From positions 45,915-109,914 of the forward strand of contig NZ_VDGT01000023.1 in NCBI RefSeq assembly GCF_006335015.1: a stretch of DNA of 64,000 bases, given 5' to 3'. The notes below the pieces were generated by a model. The model worked only from the letters and a program-made list of their open reading frames with translations, was not told the origin of the DNA and made no database searches. Origin of the DNA: Streptomyces sedi (GTDB taxonomy: Bacteria > Actinomycetota > Actinomycetes > Streptomycetales > Streptomycetaceae). The translations under genes were made by a program, and so were the position numbers. Below are positions 50,355 through 58,201 of this stretch, piece by piece (the first letter of the stretch is position 1; each line of letters begins with the position of its first letter).

Positions 50355-51218
50355 GTGGCAGAGGCGCGGTCGGGGCCGACCGTGGGACAGATCGTCCTGG
50401 GGTTGCGGCTGAAGGAGTTGCGCGAACGGGCCCGGTGTTCCTTCGCCGACGCGGCTGCCGCGCTCAGCGTCAACAGCACCACCGTGCGCCGGATGGAGAA
50501 GGCCGAGGTCGGCCTCAAGCCGCTCTATGTGAAGGCCCTGCTGGAGCGGTACGGGGTGGGTGCCGAGGAGTCCGAGTCCTTCCTCCGGCTGGTCGAGGAG
50601 GCCAACCGCCCCGGCTGGTGGCACGGCTACCGCGACGTGCTGCCCGACTGGTTCAGCCTCTATGTGAGCCTGGAGGGCGAGGCCAGCCTCATCCGCGCCT
50701 ACGAACCGCACTGCGTGCCGGGTCTGCTGCAGACCGCGGCCTACGCGCGCACCCTGCTGCGCACCGGGTTTCCCGGCGCCTCCGACGCCGAGTTGGAGCG
50801 CCGGGTAGCGCTGCGGATGGAACGTCAGGAGCTGCTCACCCGGCCGCGCGCCCCACTGCTGTGGGCCGTGATCGAGGAGCATGTGCTGAGGCGTCGGGTC
50901 GGATCACAGGCCGCGATGCTCCAGCAGGTGGACCGGCTGATCGAGGCGACGCAGTTGCCCAATGTCACGCTTCAGATCATGCCGTTCAGCGCCGGACCCC
51001 ATCCCGGCATGTTCGGGCCTTTCCAGCTTTTTCGATTCGAGATCCCGGAGCTGCCCGACATCATCTACGCCGAGAGTCTGACCGGAGCGACCTACCTCGA
51101 CGAGCGGCCCGACACCGTGGCCTATCTGGAGGTTCTGGACCGCATGGGAACGCAAGCGGCGTCAGCGCAGGACACCGAGGTCATCCTCGGTGAGATTCGC
51201 AAGGAGCTGACCGCATGA
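50355..51218 (+). CDS. WhiJ-like HTH (XRE, DUF5753) regulator
   Basis: The 287-residue protein has an N-terminal helix-turn-helix (VLGLRLKELRERARCSFADA, then SVNSTTVRRMEKAE) and the DUF5753 domain from about residue 85. The latter has WWHGYRDVLPDWFSLYVSLE, YEPHCVPGLLQTAAYARTLL and NVTLQIMPFSAGPHPGMFGP. WhiJ-type proteins repress sporulation genes, and their activity is thought to be modulated by the adjacent DUF397 protein. GTG at 50355 follows GAGGAG. The stop overlaps the DUF397 start (ATGA). Residues encoded upstream of the GTG are not conserved. Confidence 0.9.
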   Translation: MAEARSGPTVGQIVLGLRLKELRERARCSFADAAAALSVNSTTVRRMEKAEVGLKPLYVKALLERYGVGAEESESFLRLVEEANRPGWWHGYRDVLPDWFSLYVSLEGEASLIRAYEPHCVPGLLQTAAYARTLLRTGFPGASDAELERRVALRMERQELLTRPRAPLLWAVIEEHVLRRRVGSQAAMLQQVDRLIEATQLPNVTLQIMPFSAGPHPGMFGPFQLFRFEIPELPDIIYAESLTGATYLDERPDTVAYLEVLDRMGTQAASAQDTEVILGEIRKELTA

Positions 51219-51454
51219 TCACACACATATACAACGGAATGCCGGCGAGGGAGCTGGGCAGCGAGGGCTGGCGGAAGCCGTGGAGCGGCACCAACGGCGG
51301 GAACTGCGTCGAGGCCCTGAAGCTCTCCGACGGCCGGGTGGCGATCCGCCAGTCGACCGACCCGGACGGCCCGGCGTTGATCTACACCATGCACGAGATG
51401 GAGACGTTCATCAGCGGCGCCAAGCGCGGTGAGGCCGACTTCCTGTTCGCCTGA
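51215..51454 (+). CDS. DUF397 small protein
   Basis: The 79-residue protein carries the DUF397 pattern: WRKPWSGTNGGNCVEAL, then VAIRQSTDPDGPALIYTMHE and FISGAKRGEADFLF. It overlaps the WhiJ-like gene by four bases, and the pair behaves like an antitoxin/toxin-like or regulator/anti-regulator module in studied streptomycetes. A terminator with a T tract follows. Confidence 0.93.
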   Translation: MITHIYNGMPARELGSEGWRKPWSGTNGGNCVEALKLSDGRVAIRQSTDPDGPALIYTMHEMETFISGAKRGEADFLFA

Positions 51455-51584
51455 CCCCGCCGTGCCGCACGCGTCCTGCCGTGTGGCGCCCGACCGGGCC
51501 ACCCCTCGGCCCGTGTGAGCCGACCGACCACCAGCACAGCACAGACCCCCCTTGACCCGTCCGCAGAGGCGGGGTGCATCCTCC

Positions 51585-51614
51585 GACCCCCGGGCCGCGG
51601 CGTGGGGGTCTTTT
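51585..51614 (+). terminator. Rho-independent terminator with T tract
   Basis: A perfect 7-bp stem GACCCCC/GGGGGTC is followed directly by TTTT, the most classical terminator in the window. It closes the WhiJ-like/DUF397 operon. Confidence 0.75.
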
Positions 51615-51700
51615 CCGTGTCCGGGGCCGGCGCCGCGTCGTTGTACGGGCGGGCGCGCGTGATCCATGTCTCAGGGGGGCACCCGACGGCAGTCCCGCCC

Positions 51701-51724
51701 CAATGGTTTAGGGTTCAACCATTG
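51701..51724. promoter_or_regulatory. Inverted repeat upstream of the wrbA-like gene
   Basis: CAATGGTT and AACCATTG form a perfect 8-bp inverted repeat with an 8-base spacer. It ends 34 bases before the start codon, where a MarR/HxlR-type redox-responsive repressor could block transcription. No regulator gene is adjacent. Confidence 0.65.
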
Positions 51725-51758
51725 TATCGGTCCCGCTCGATCCGGAGGTCAACTCCCC

Positions 51759-52367
51759 ATGTCCACTCCCGTCAAGGTCGCCATCGTCTACTACTCCTCG
51801 ACCGGAACGGTCTCCCGGCTCGCCACCGAGCTGGGCGACGCCGCGACCAAGGCCGGCGCCGAGGTGCGGGTGCGCAAGGTGACCGAGCTGGCCCCCGCCG
51901 AGGCCATCGCCTCCAACGAGCGCTGGGCGGCGCACGCCGAGGCCACCGCCGACGTGCCGGTCGCCACCCCGGACGACGTCCTCTGGGCGGACGCGGTGAT
52001 CTTCGGCACCCCGACCCGGTTCGGCAACGTGGCCGCGCAGCTCAAGCAGTTCCTCGACACCCTCGGCGGGCTCTGGGCCGAGGGCAAGCTGGCGGACAAG
52101 GTCTACAGCGGCTTCGTCGGCACCGCCACCCTGCACGGCGGCCAGGAGTCCACGCTGCTCGCCCTCTACAACTCCGTGCACCACTTCGGCGGCGTGCTGG
52201 TGACCCCCGGCTACACCGACCCGTCCAAGTTCGCCGACGGCAACCCCTACGGCACCTCCCACGTCGACGCCCAGGGCGCCAACCCGGTCGACGAGGTGGC
52301 CCTCACCGCCGCCCGCGTCCAGGCCGAGCGCGTGGTCCGTCTCGCCGCCGCGGTCCGCACCGCCTGA
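51759..52367 (+). CDS. wrbA: WrbA-type NAD(P)H:quinone oxidoreductase
   Basis: The 202-residue flavodoxin-like protein binds FMN and reduces quinones by two electrons, avoiding radical formation. Visible motifs are VAIVYYSSTGTVSRLATEL (phosphate loop) and IFGTPTRFGNVAAQLKQFLD (the WrbA GTPTRFGN signature). Next comes KVYSGFVGTATLHGGQESTL. The length is normal. The ATG at 51759 follows CGGAGG. A perfect inverted repeat upstream suggests induction by quinones or oxidants. Confidence 0.92.
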   Translation: MSTPVKVAIVYYSSTGTVSRLATELGDAATKAGAEVRVRKVTELAPAEAIASNERWAAHAEATADVPVATPDDVLWADAVIFGTPTRFGNVAAQLKQFLDTLGGLWAEGKLADKVYSGFVGTATLHGGQESTLLALYNSVHHFGGVLVTPGYTDPSKFADGNPYGTSHVDAQGANPVDEVALTAARVQAERVVRLAAAVRTA

Positions 52368-52403
52368 GCGACGGCACCCCGCGACGCCCCGCACGGGGGC
52401 TGA

Positions 52404-52462
52404 CGCGACGAACCCCCGCCGCCCACCCCGGACTCGGGGCAGGGCGGCGGGGGTTCGTCGCG
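52404..52462. terminator. Bidirectional 21-bp stem terminator
   Basis: A perfect 21-bp stem (52404-52424 with 52442-52462) and 17-base loop lies between the convergent wrbA-like and MFS genes. Confidence 0.85.
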
Positions 52463-52473
52463 TGGCGGGGCCG

Positions 52474-54063
52474 TCAGCGGCCGGGGCCGGTGTGGGTGCG
52501 CAGCGCGATCTCGCGGATGAAGACCGTCAGCAGCAGCGAGCCCAGCGCGATCGGCGCCGTCGTCAGGAACACGTCGGCCACCCCGTGCCCGTACGCGCTC
52601 GCGACCACCGTCCGCACCGGCTCCTCCAGCGCGGCCATGTTCGGGATCTGCCCGCCGCCCTCCGGGGCCACGCCCAGCTCGGCCAGCCCGCTGCTGGAGT
52701 AGTCGGCCACCCGGTTGGCCAGCAGCGCGCCCAGCACGGCGACGCCGACCGCGCCGCCGAACGTGCGGAAGAACGCGACCATCGAACTGGCGGCGCCCAG
52801 GTCCCCGGGGGCCACCACGTTCTGCGCCGCCAGCACCATGTTCTGCATGGTCATGCCGATGCCGAGCCCCAGCAGCGTCATGGAGACGGCGATCTGCCAG
52901 TAGGGAGTGTCGTAGCGCATGACGCCCAGCAGCGCGCAGCCGCCGGTCAGCAGCACCCCGCCGGCCAGCAGCCAGGACTTCCAGCGGCCGGTCCTGGTGA
53001 TCAGCCGCCCGGAGACCGTCGAGGCGAGCGTCATGCCGGCGATCATGGGGATGGTCATCACGCCGGACATGGTGGCGCTCTCGCCGCGCGCCAGCTGGAA
53101 GAACTGGGCGAAGAAGACCGTGCCGGCGAGCATCGCGACGCCGATCAGCAGCGAGGCGGCCGAGGTCAGTGAGATGGTCCTGTCCCGGAAGAGCCGCAGC
53201 GGGATGATCGGCTCGGCCGCCCTGGTCTCCACCAGGACGAAGAGGGCCGCCAGCAGCACCGAGCCGCCGACCATGGCGAGGCTCTGCCAGGACGCCCAGT
53301 CGTAGGAGTCGCCGGCCAGCGTCACCCAGATCAGCAGCAGCGAGACGGAGGCGCTGACCAGGCCGGCGCCCGTCCAGTCGATGCGCACCCCGGGGCGCCG
53401 GGTCACGGGCAGCTTCAGCGTCCGGTGCAGCACCACCAGCGCGGCCACGGCGAACGGCACGCCGATGTAGAAGCACCAGCGCCAGCCGAGCCAGGAGGTG
53501 TCGGTGATCACGCCGCCGATCAGCGGCCCGCTGACCGTGGCGGCGGCGAAGGTGGCACCCAGGTAGCCGCTGTAACGGCCGCGCTGCCTCGGCGGGATCA
53601 TCGCGGCCAGGATGATCTGGGAGAGCCCGATCAGCCCGCCCACACCCAGCCCCTGGACCACCCGCAGGGTGATCAGCATGGCCGGGCTCTGGGACAGACC
53701 GGCGATCATCGAGCCGATCACATAGATGCTCAACGCGACCTGGATCAACAGCTTCTTGTCGAAGAGGTCGGCGAGCTTGCCCCACAGCGGCATGGAGGCG
53801 GTCATCGCCAGCAGCGTCGCGGTGACCACCCAGGTGAAGGCGGACTGACCGCCGCCCAGGTCCGCGATGATGCGCGGCAGGGCGTTGGTGACGATGGTGG
53901 AGGAGAGGATCGCGGCGAACATGCCGAGCAGGAGCCCGGAGAGCGCCCGCATGATCTCGGGGTGGCTCATGTCCGTGGACGCGGGCGCCGGGATCTCCGG
54001 CGGCTGGACGGGGTCGACGGCGGTGGCCGGCTCGGGTATGGATTCGCTGCTTCGCGTGGTCAA
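52474..54063 (-). CDS. DHA2 (EmrB/QacA) family MFS drug efflux pump
   Basis: The 529-residue protein has fourteen predicted membrane helices. DHA2 motifs are present: MFAAILSSTIVTNALPRII in helix 1, GKLADLFDKKLLI (motif A) and VVQGLGVGGLIGLSQI (motif B). The motif-C-like ATVSGPLIGGVITDTSWLGW follows. Such pumps export drugs, dyes or the cell's own antibiotics with protons. The start is a TTG at 54063 preceded by GGGGAG. No regulator gene is adjacent. A half-palindrome upstream may bind one. Confidence 0.92.
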   Translation of the reverse strand: MTTRSSESIPEPATAVDPVQPPEIPAPASTDMSHPEIMRALSGLLLGMFAAILSSTIVTNALPRIIADLGGGQSAFTWVVTATLLAMTASMPLWGKLADLFDKKLLIQVALSIYVIGSMIAGLSQSPAMLITLRVVQGLGVGGLIGLSQIILAAMIPPRQRGRYSGYLGATFAAATVSGPLIGGVITDTSWLGWRWCFYIGVPFAVAALVVLHRTLKLPVTRRPGVRIDWTGAGLVSASVSLLLIWVTLAGDSYDWASWQSLAMVGGSVLLAALFVLVETRAAEPIIPLRLFRDRTISLTSAASLLIGVAMLAGTVFFAQFFQLARGESATMSGVMTIPMIAGMTLASTVSGRLITRTGRWKSWLLAGGVLLTGGCALLGVMRYDTPYWQIAVSMTLLGLGIGMTMQNMVLAAQNVVAPGDLGAASSMVAFFRTFGGAVGVAVLGALLANRVADYSSSGLAELGVAPEGGGQIPNMAALEEPVRTVVASAYGHGVADVFLTTAPIALGSLLLTVFIREIALRTHTGPGR

Positions 54064-54505
54064 ACGATCTCCCCATGATGTGGTTCCGCCCGCGACCCTA
54101 TGACAAGTTGCTTACTACACGTAAACGAGTTGGGGAAAGCTTTAGGCGGTTCGGGATATCGCCCACGTTCCCCGGCGCCCCCGGTCGCTCCACGGGGCGC
54201 TCGGATCGAACGGAATGCGCTGGTCCGTTGTTCCCCCGGCCGCCGTTATTCCCGGGTCCCGCCACCGACGTGTGTGAACTCCCGCACATCACGGGGCCGT
54301 CGGGCGCGCGGGAGTCGTCAGCGGAATTCCCGCCGCGCGGCCCCGGAAAGGCGCGGCGATCCGGGAAAGCCGGGAAAAGGGACAAGCCACGGACGGCGTA
54401 CCGGCGTTGACCCCGCGCCCGCTCCGGTGCCACCGGGCGAAGGCGGGATGAACACATTGGGTAACGTGGGTGGATCATCGCCCGCCCGAAGGGACCCTGA
54501 CGGTC
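54064..54505. other. Divergent intergenic region with candidate operator
   Basis: About 440 bases without a gene. TTAC-TACAC-GTAA (54112-54124) lies 48 bases before the MFS start in an AT-richer patch and could be a TetR/MarR operator. The rest should hold the promoter of the hydrolase-ABC operon; nothing else was recognised. Confidence 0.45.
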
Positions 54506-57214
54506 ATGAGACTCCGCTGGCACCGGAACAACCGTCGGGCCTGGGCCGGCCTCGGCGCGTTCACGCTGCTGGTCGGAGCCGGAACGGTCGGCCTCGCCCT
54601 CGCCGACGACGCGCCGGCCGTGCACCGCGTCGACCGGGTGCTGACGATGCCGGAGGAGCCGGGGTCGGAGCGCACCGTCGACATCGACACCTCCTACTTC
54701 CTCGCCGAGCAGGCCGAGGGCGGGGAGCCCCGCCCCGCCGTGCTGCTCGGCCACGGCTTCGGCGGCAGCAAGGACGACACCCGCGAGCAGGCCGAGGCGC
54801 TGGCGGCGGACGGCTACGCCGTGCTCACCTGGTCGGCGCGCGGCTTCGGCGCCTCGACCGGCGAGATCGGGCTCAACGACCCGGACCGCGAGGTGGCCGA
54901 CGTCTCGCGGCTCGTCGACTGGCTCGGCGAGCGCGCCGAGGTCGCCCAGGACGGCCCGGGCGACCCCAGGGTCGGCGTCGCCGGCGCCTCCTACGGCGGG
55001 GGTGTCGCGCTGCTGGCCGCCGGCCACGACGACCGGGTCGACGCCATCGCGCCGGCCGCCACCTACTGGGACCTCGGCGAGGCGCTCTTCCCGAACGGCG
55101 TCTTCAAGCGGCTGTGGGCCGGCATCCTCTTCACCACCGGCGCCGCCGCCCCGATCGGCGGCGAGCCGCCGGCCGAGGCGGGCGCCGACCCCGGGTGCGG
55201 CCGGTTCACCGACGAGCTGTGCGCGCTCTACCAGCGGGTCGCGGTCGCCGGCGCGTCCGACCCGGAGGCGCTCGCGCTGCTCGCCGAGCGCAGCCCGGCC
55301 GCCGTCGCCGACCGGATCGACGTGCCGACGCTGATCCTCCAGGGCCAGCACGACTCGCTCTTCCCGCTCGACCACGCCGACGCCATGGCCGAGGCGCTGC
55401 GGGCCAACGGCGCGCCGGTGCGCGTCGAGTGGCTGTGGGCGGGACACGACGGCGGCGTCTCCGAGGCCGGCCGCACCGAGGAACGGATCGCCTCCTGGTT
55501 CGACCGCTATCTGCGCGAGGACACCTCGGCCGACGTCGGCCCGCCGTTCCGCGTCACCCGGATCACCGGCTTCGACACCACCAACGGCGACACGCTGCTC
55601 GCCGGCGCCTCGGGCGACGGCTACCCCGGGCTGGACGGCGAGGAGACCGAGACGGTCGAACTGGCCGGCGAGCCGCAGACGTTCGTCAACCCGCCGGGCG
55701 GCGCGCCGGCCGCCGTCTCCACCGTGCCGGGGCTCGGGGGCCTCGGCGGGTTCACCGGGCTCGGCTTCCTGCCGGCGATCGACTTCCCCGGCCAGTTCGC
55801 CCGCTTCGACTCGCCGCCGCTCGCCGAGGCCACCCGGGTCACCGGCGCCCCGACCGTCCGGCTGCGGGTCTCCTCCGACACGGACGAGGCCGTGCTCTTC
55901 GGCAAGCTCTACGACGTCGCGCCGGACGGCGGCAGCGAGTCGCTGCCCGCCCAGCTGGTGGCGCCGCTCCGGGTGGAGGACCTCGGGCCCGAGGGGCGGG
56001 TGGTCACCTTCCGACTGCCCACCGTGGACTACCCGTTCGAGGCCGGGCACCGGATGCGGCTGGTCGTCTCCAGCACCGACATCGGCTACGCCTCGCCCAC
56101 CGGCACCGCCCGTTACACCGTCGCCCTCGACGACCCGCAGCTCACCCTGCCGACCGCCCCCGACGTCGCCACCGCGGCGACCCCGGTGCCCTGGTGGGTG
56201 TGGGGGCTTCCGCTGGGGGCGCTCGCCGTCGCGGTCGCGCTGGTCGCGCCGCGCGTGCGCCGGCGCGCCGCCGTGCCCCACGATCCCGAGCTGGCCCACG
56301 TGCCGCTGGCGATCACCGGGCTGACCAAGCGATACGCCCGGCACAGCGACCGCTACGCGGTGCGCGACCTCTCCCTCCGCGTCGAACGCGGCCAGGTGCT
56401 CGGCCTGTTGGGGCCGAACGGCGCGGGCAAGACCACCACGCTGCGGATGCTGATGGGCCTGATCACCCCCGACGCCGGGGAGATCACCGTCTTCGGCCAC
56501 CGCGTCGGCCCCGGCTCGCCGGTGCTCTCCCGGGTGGGCGCCTTCGTCGAGGGCGCCGGCTTCCTGCCGCACCTGTCCGGCCGCGCCAACCTGGAGCTGT
56601 ACTGGCGCGCCACCGGCCGCCCGGCCGCCGACGCGCGGCTGGAGGAGGCGCTGGAGATCGCCGACCTGGGCACCGCGCTGGCCCGCCCGGTGCGCACCTA
56701 CTCCCAGGGAATGCGCCAGCGGCTGGCCATCGCCCAGGCGATGCTGGGCCTGCCCGACCTGCTGATCCTGGACGAGCCGACCAACGGCCTGGACCCGCCG
56801 CAGATCCGCGCCATGCGGGAGGTCATGGTCCGCTACGCGGAGCGCGGCCGGACCGTGATCGTCTCCAGTCATCTGCTGGCCGAGGTCGAACAGACCTGTA
56901 CGCATCTGGTCGTGATGGACGGCGGCCGGCTGGTCGCCTCGGGGCCGGTGGCGGAGATCGTCGGCACGGGGGACACCGTGCTGGTCAGCACCGCCGAGCC
57001 GATGACCGACGACCGGCTGGCGACCCTCCGCGCGCTGCCCGGCGTCGGCGACGTCACCGACACGGAGTCCGGGGTGCTGGTCCGCCTCGAAGGCGCCGGC
57101 CCCGAGACGCTGGTCGCCGCGCTGGTGGAGGCGGGCGTCCCGGTGAGCGGGGTGGTGCCGCACCGCCGGCTTGAGGACGCCTTCCTGACCCTGATCGGCG
57201 GTGCCCGACCATGA
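54506..57214 (+). CDS. Fusion of exported alpha/beta-hydrolase (CocE/PepX-like) and ABC transporter ATPase
   Basis: The 902-residue protein joins two unrelated modules across the membrane. An N-terminal helix (about 12-32) exports a hydrolase domain: VLLGHGFGGSKDDT, the nucleophile serine in GVAGASYGGGVALL (about residue 161), QGQHDSLFPLDHA for the acid and WLWAGHDGGVSE for the histidine. A CocE/NonD-type beta-sandwich follows. A second helix (about 563-583, WVWGLPLGALAVAVALVAP) leads back inside to a complete ABC ATPase: Walker A GPNGAGKTTT (about 635), signature YSQGMRQRL, Walker B LLILDEP and switch IVSSHLL. It is coupled by ATGA to the permease. The cargo is unknown. Confidence 0.9.
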   Translation: MRLRWHRNNRRAWAGLGAFTLLVGAGTVGLALADDAPAVHRVDRVLTMPEEPGSERTVDIDTSYFLAEQAEGGEPRPAVLLGHGFGGSKDDTREQAEALAADGYAVLTWSARGFGASTGEIGLNDPDREVADVSRLVDWLGERAEVAQDGPGDPRVGVAGASYGGGVALLAAGHDDRVDAIAPAATYWDLGEALFPNGVFKRLWAGILFTTGAAAPIGGEPPAEAGADPGCGRFTDELCALYQRVAVAGASDPEALALLAERSPAAVADRIDVPTLILQGQHDSLFPLDHADAMAEALRANGAPVRVEWLWAGHDGGVSEAGRTEERIASWFDRYLREDTSADVGPPFRVTRITGFDTTNGDTLLAGASGDGYPGLDGEETETVELAGEPQTFVNPPGGAPAAVSTVPGLGGLGGFTGLGFLPAIDFPGQFARFDSPPLAEATRVTGAPTVRLRVSSDTDEAVLFGKLYDVAPDGGSESLPAQLVAPLRVEDLGPEGRVVTFRLPTVDYPFEAGHRMRLVVSSTDIGYASPTGTARYTVALDDPQLTLPTAPDVATAATPVPWWVWGLPLGALAVAVALVAPRVRRRAAVPHDPELAHVPLAITGLTKRYARHSDRYAVRDLSLRVERGQVLGLLGPNGAGKTTTLRMLMGLITPDAGEITVFGHRVGPGSPVLSRVGAFVEGAGFLPHLSGRANLELYWRATGRPAADARLEEALEIADLGTALARPVRTYSQGMRQRLAIAQAMLGLPDLLILDEPTNGLDPPQIRAMREVMVRYAERGRTVIVSSHLLAEVEQTCTHLVVMDGGRLVASGPVAEIVGTGDTVLVSTAEPMTDDRLATLRALPGVGDVTDTESGVLVRLEGAGPETLVAALVEAGVPVSGVVPHRRLEDAFLTLIGGARP

Positions 57215-58095
57215 CCACGACCCCTGCCGACCAGCGCGAAGCCGCCGTCGACCCGACCGCGCCCGCCGCCCCCGGGTACGTGCCGCGCCGCACCCTGCCG
57301 CTGCGCGTGGAGGCCGTGCGCCAGCTGCGGCGGCGCCGCACCCTGGTGGTGGGGCTGCTGCTGGTGCTGCTCCCGCCGCTGGTGGCCGTCGCCTTCGCGG
57401 TGGGCGGCGCGCCCGACGACTCCGAGTCCGCGCTGCTGGACTCCGCCACCGCCTCCGGCCCCAACTTCGCCGCCGTCTGCCTCTATCTCTCGGCCGGCTT
57501 CCTGCTGGTGGTGCCGGTGGCGCTGTTCTGCGGCGACACGGTCGCCTCCGAGGCGGGCTGGTCCTCGCTGCGCTATCTGCTGGCCGCGCCGGTGCCGCGC
57601 TGGCGGCTGCTGACGGCGAAGCTGCTGGTGGCGTTGGCGTTCTCCGCCGTCGCGATGGTGCTGCTGCCGCTGTCGGCGCTGGGCGTGGGGACCGTCGCCT
57701 ACGGCTGGGGCGAGCTGCGGCTGCCCACCGGCGGCACGCTGCCCGGCGGTGAGGCGGCGCTCCGACTTGGCATCGCGCTCGTGGCGATCTTCGTCGGCCA
57801 ACTGGCCACCGCCGCCCTGGCGTTCTGGCTGTCCACGGTGACGGACGCGCCGCTGGGCGCGGTGGGCGGCGCCATCGGGCTGACCATCCTCGGCTCCATC
57901 CTCGACGCCATCACCGCGCTCGGCGACTGGCGCCAGCTGATTCCGGCACACTGGCTCTTCGCCTGGTTGGACGCGCTCCAACGCGACGTGGAGTGGAACG
58001 GGATGCTGCGCGGCGGCGCGGTCTCGCTCGCGTACGCGCTGCTCCTGGTGGCCCTGGCCTACCGCCACTTCGCCCGCAAGGACATCGTTTCCTGA
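57211..58095 (+). CDS. ABC transporter permease
   Basis: The 294-residue ABC-2-type permease has about six helices: LVVGLLLVLLPPLVAVAFAV, FAAVCLYLSAGFLLVVPVAL, LLVALAFSAVAMVLLPLSAL, LGIALVAIFVGQLATAALAF and others up to the C-terminus. LRYLLAAPVPRWRLLTAKLL is typical of the family. It overlaps the hydrolase-ATPase gene by four bases, and the two should assemble as a dimer of each. The direction of transport is probably outward, from family type. Confidence 0.88.
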   Translation: MTTTPADQREAAVDPTAPAAPGYVPRRTLPLRVEAVRQLRRRRTLVVGLLLVLLPPLVAVAFAVGGAPDDSESALLDSATASGPNFAAVCLYLSAGFLLVVPVALFCGDTVASEAGWSSLRYLLAAPVPRWRLLTAKLLVALAFSAVAMVLLPLSALGVGTVAYGWGELRLPTGGTLPGGEAALRLGIALVAIFVGQLATAALAFWLSTVTDAPLGAVGGAIGLTILGSILDAITALGDWRQLIPAHWLFAWLDALQRDVEWNGMLRGGAVSLAYALLLVALAYRHFARKDIVS

Positions 58096-58117
58096 GGGCA
58101 GGTGCCCGCACGCGCGA

Positions 58118-58152
58118 GCGGGGCCCGGGCCGACGACCGGCCCGGGCCCCGC
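58118..58152 (+). terminator. Terminator of the hydrolase-ABC operon
   Basis: A perfect 15-bp stem (58118-58132 with 58138-58152) and 5-base loop lies 23 bases after the permease stop codon, between convergent genes. Confidence 0.8.
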
Positions 58153-58201
58153 GGCCTCCGCGTTCAGCGGACACCGTCGGTCACTTCGGTGAACGAAGCG
58201 G

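Larger units (their letters stand above)
51455..51758. other. Intergenic region between DUF397 and wrbA-like genes
   Basis: The stretch holds the terminator at 51585-51614 and the wrbA operator at 51701-51724. A TTGACC (51552-51557) lies 17 bases from a poor TGCATC; if it were a promoter, it would run straight into the terminator. No gene is seen. Confidence 0.5.

Noticed and set aside
51552..51614. A small RNA promoter at TTGACC before the T-tract terminator
   Set aside because: The -10 match is poor and the transcript would be about 30 bases, essentially the terminator itself.
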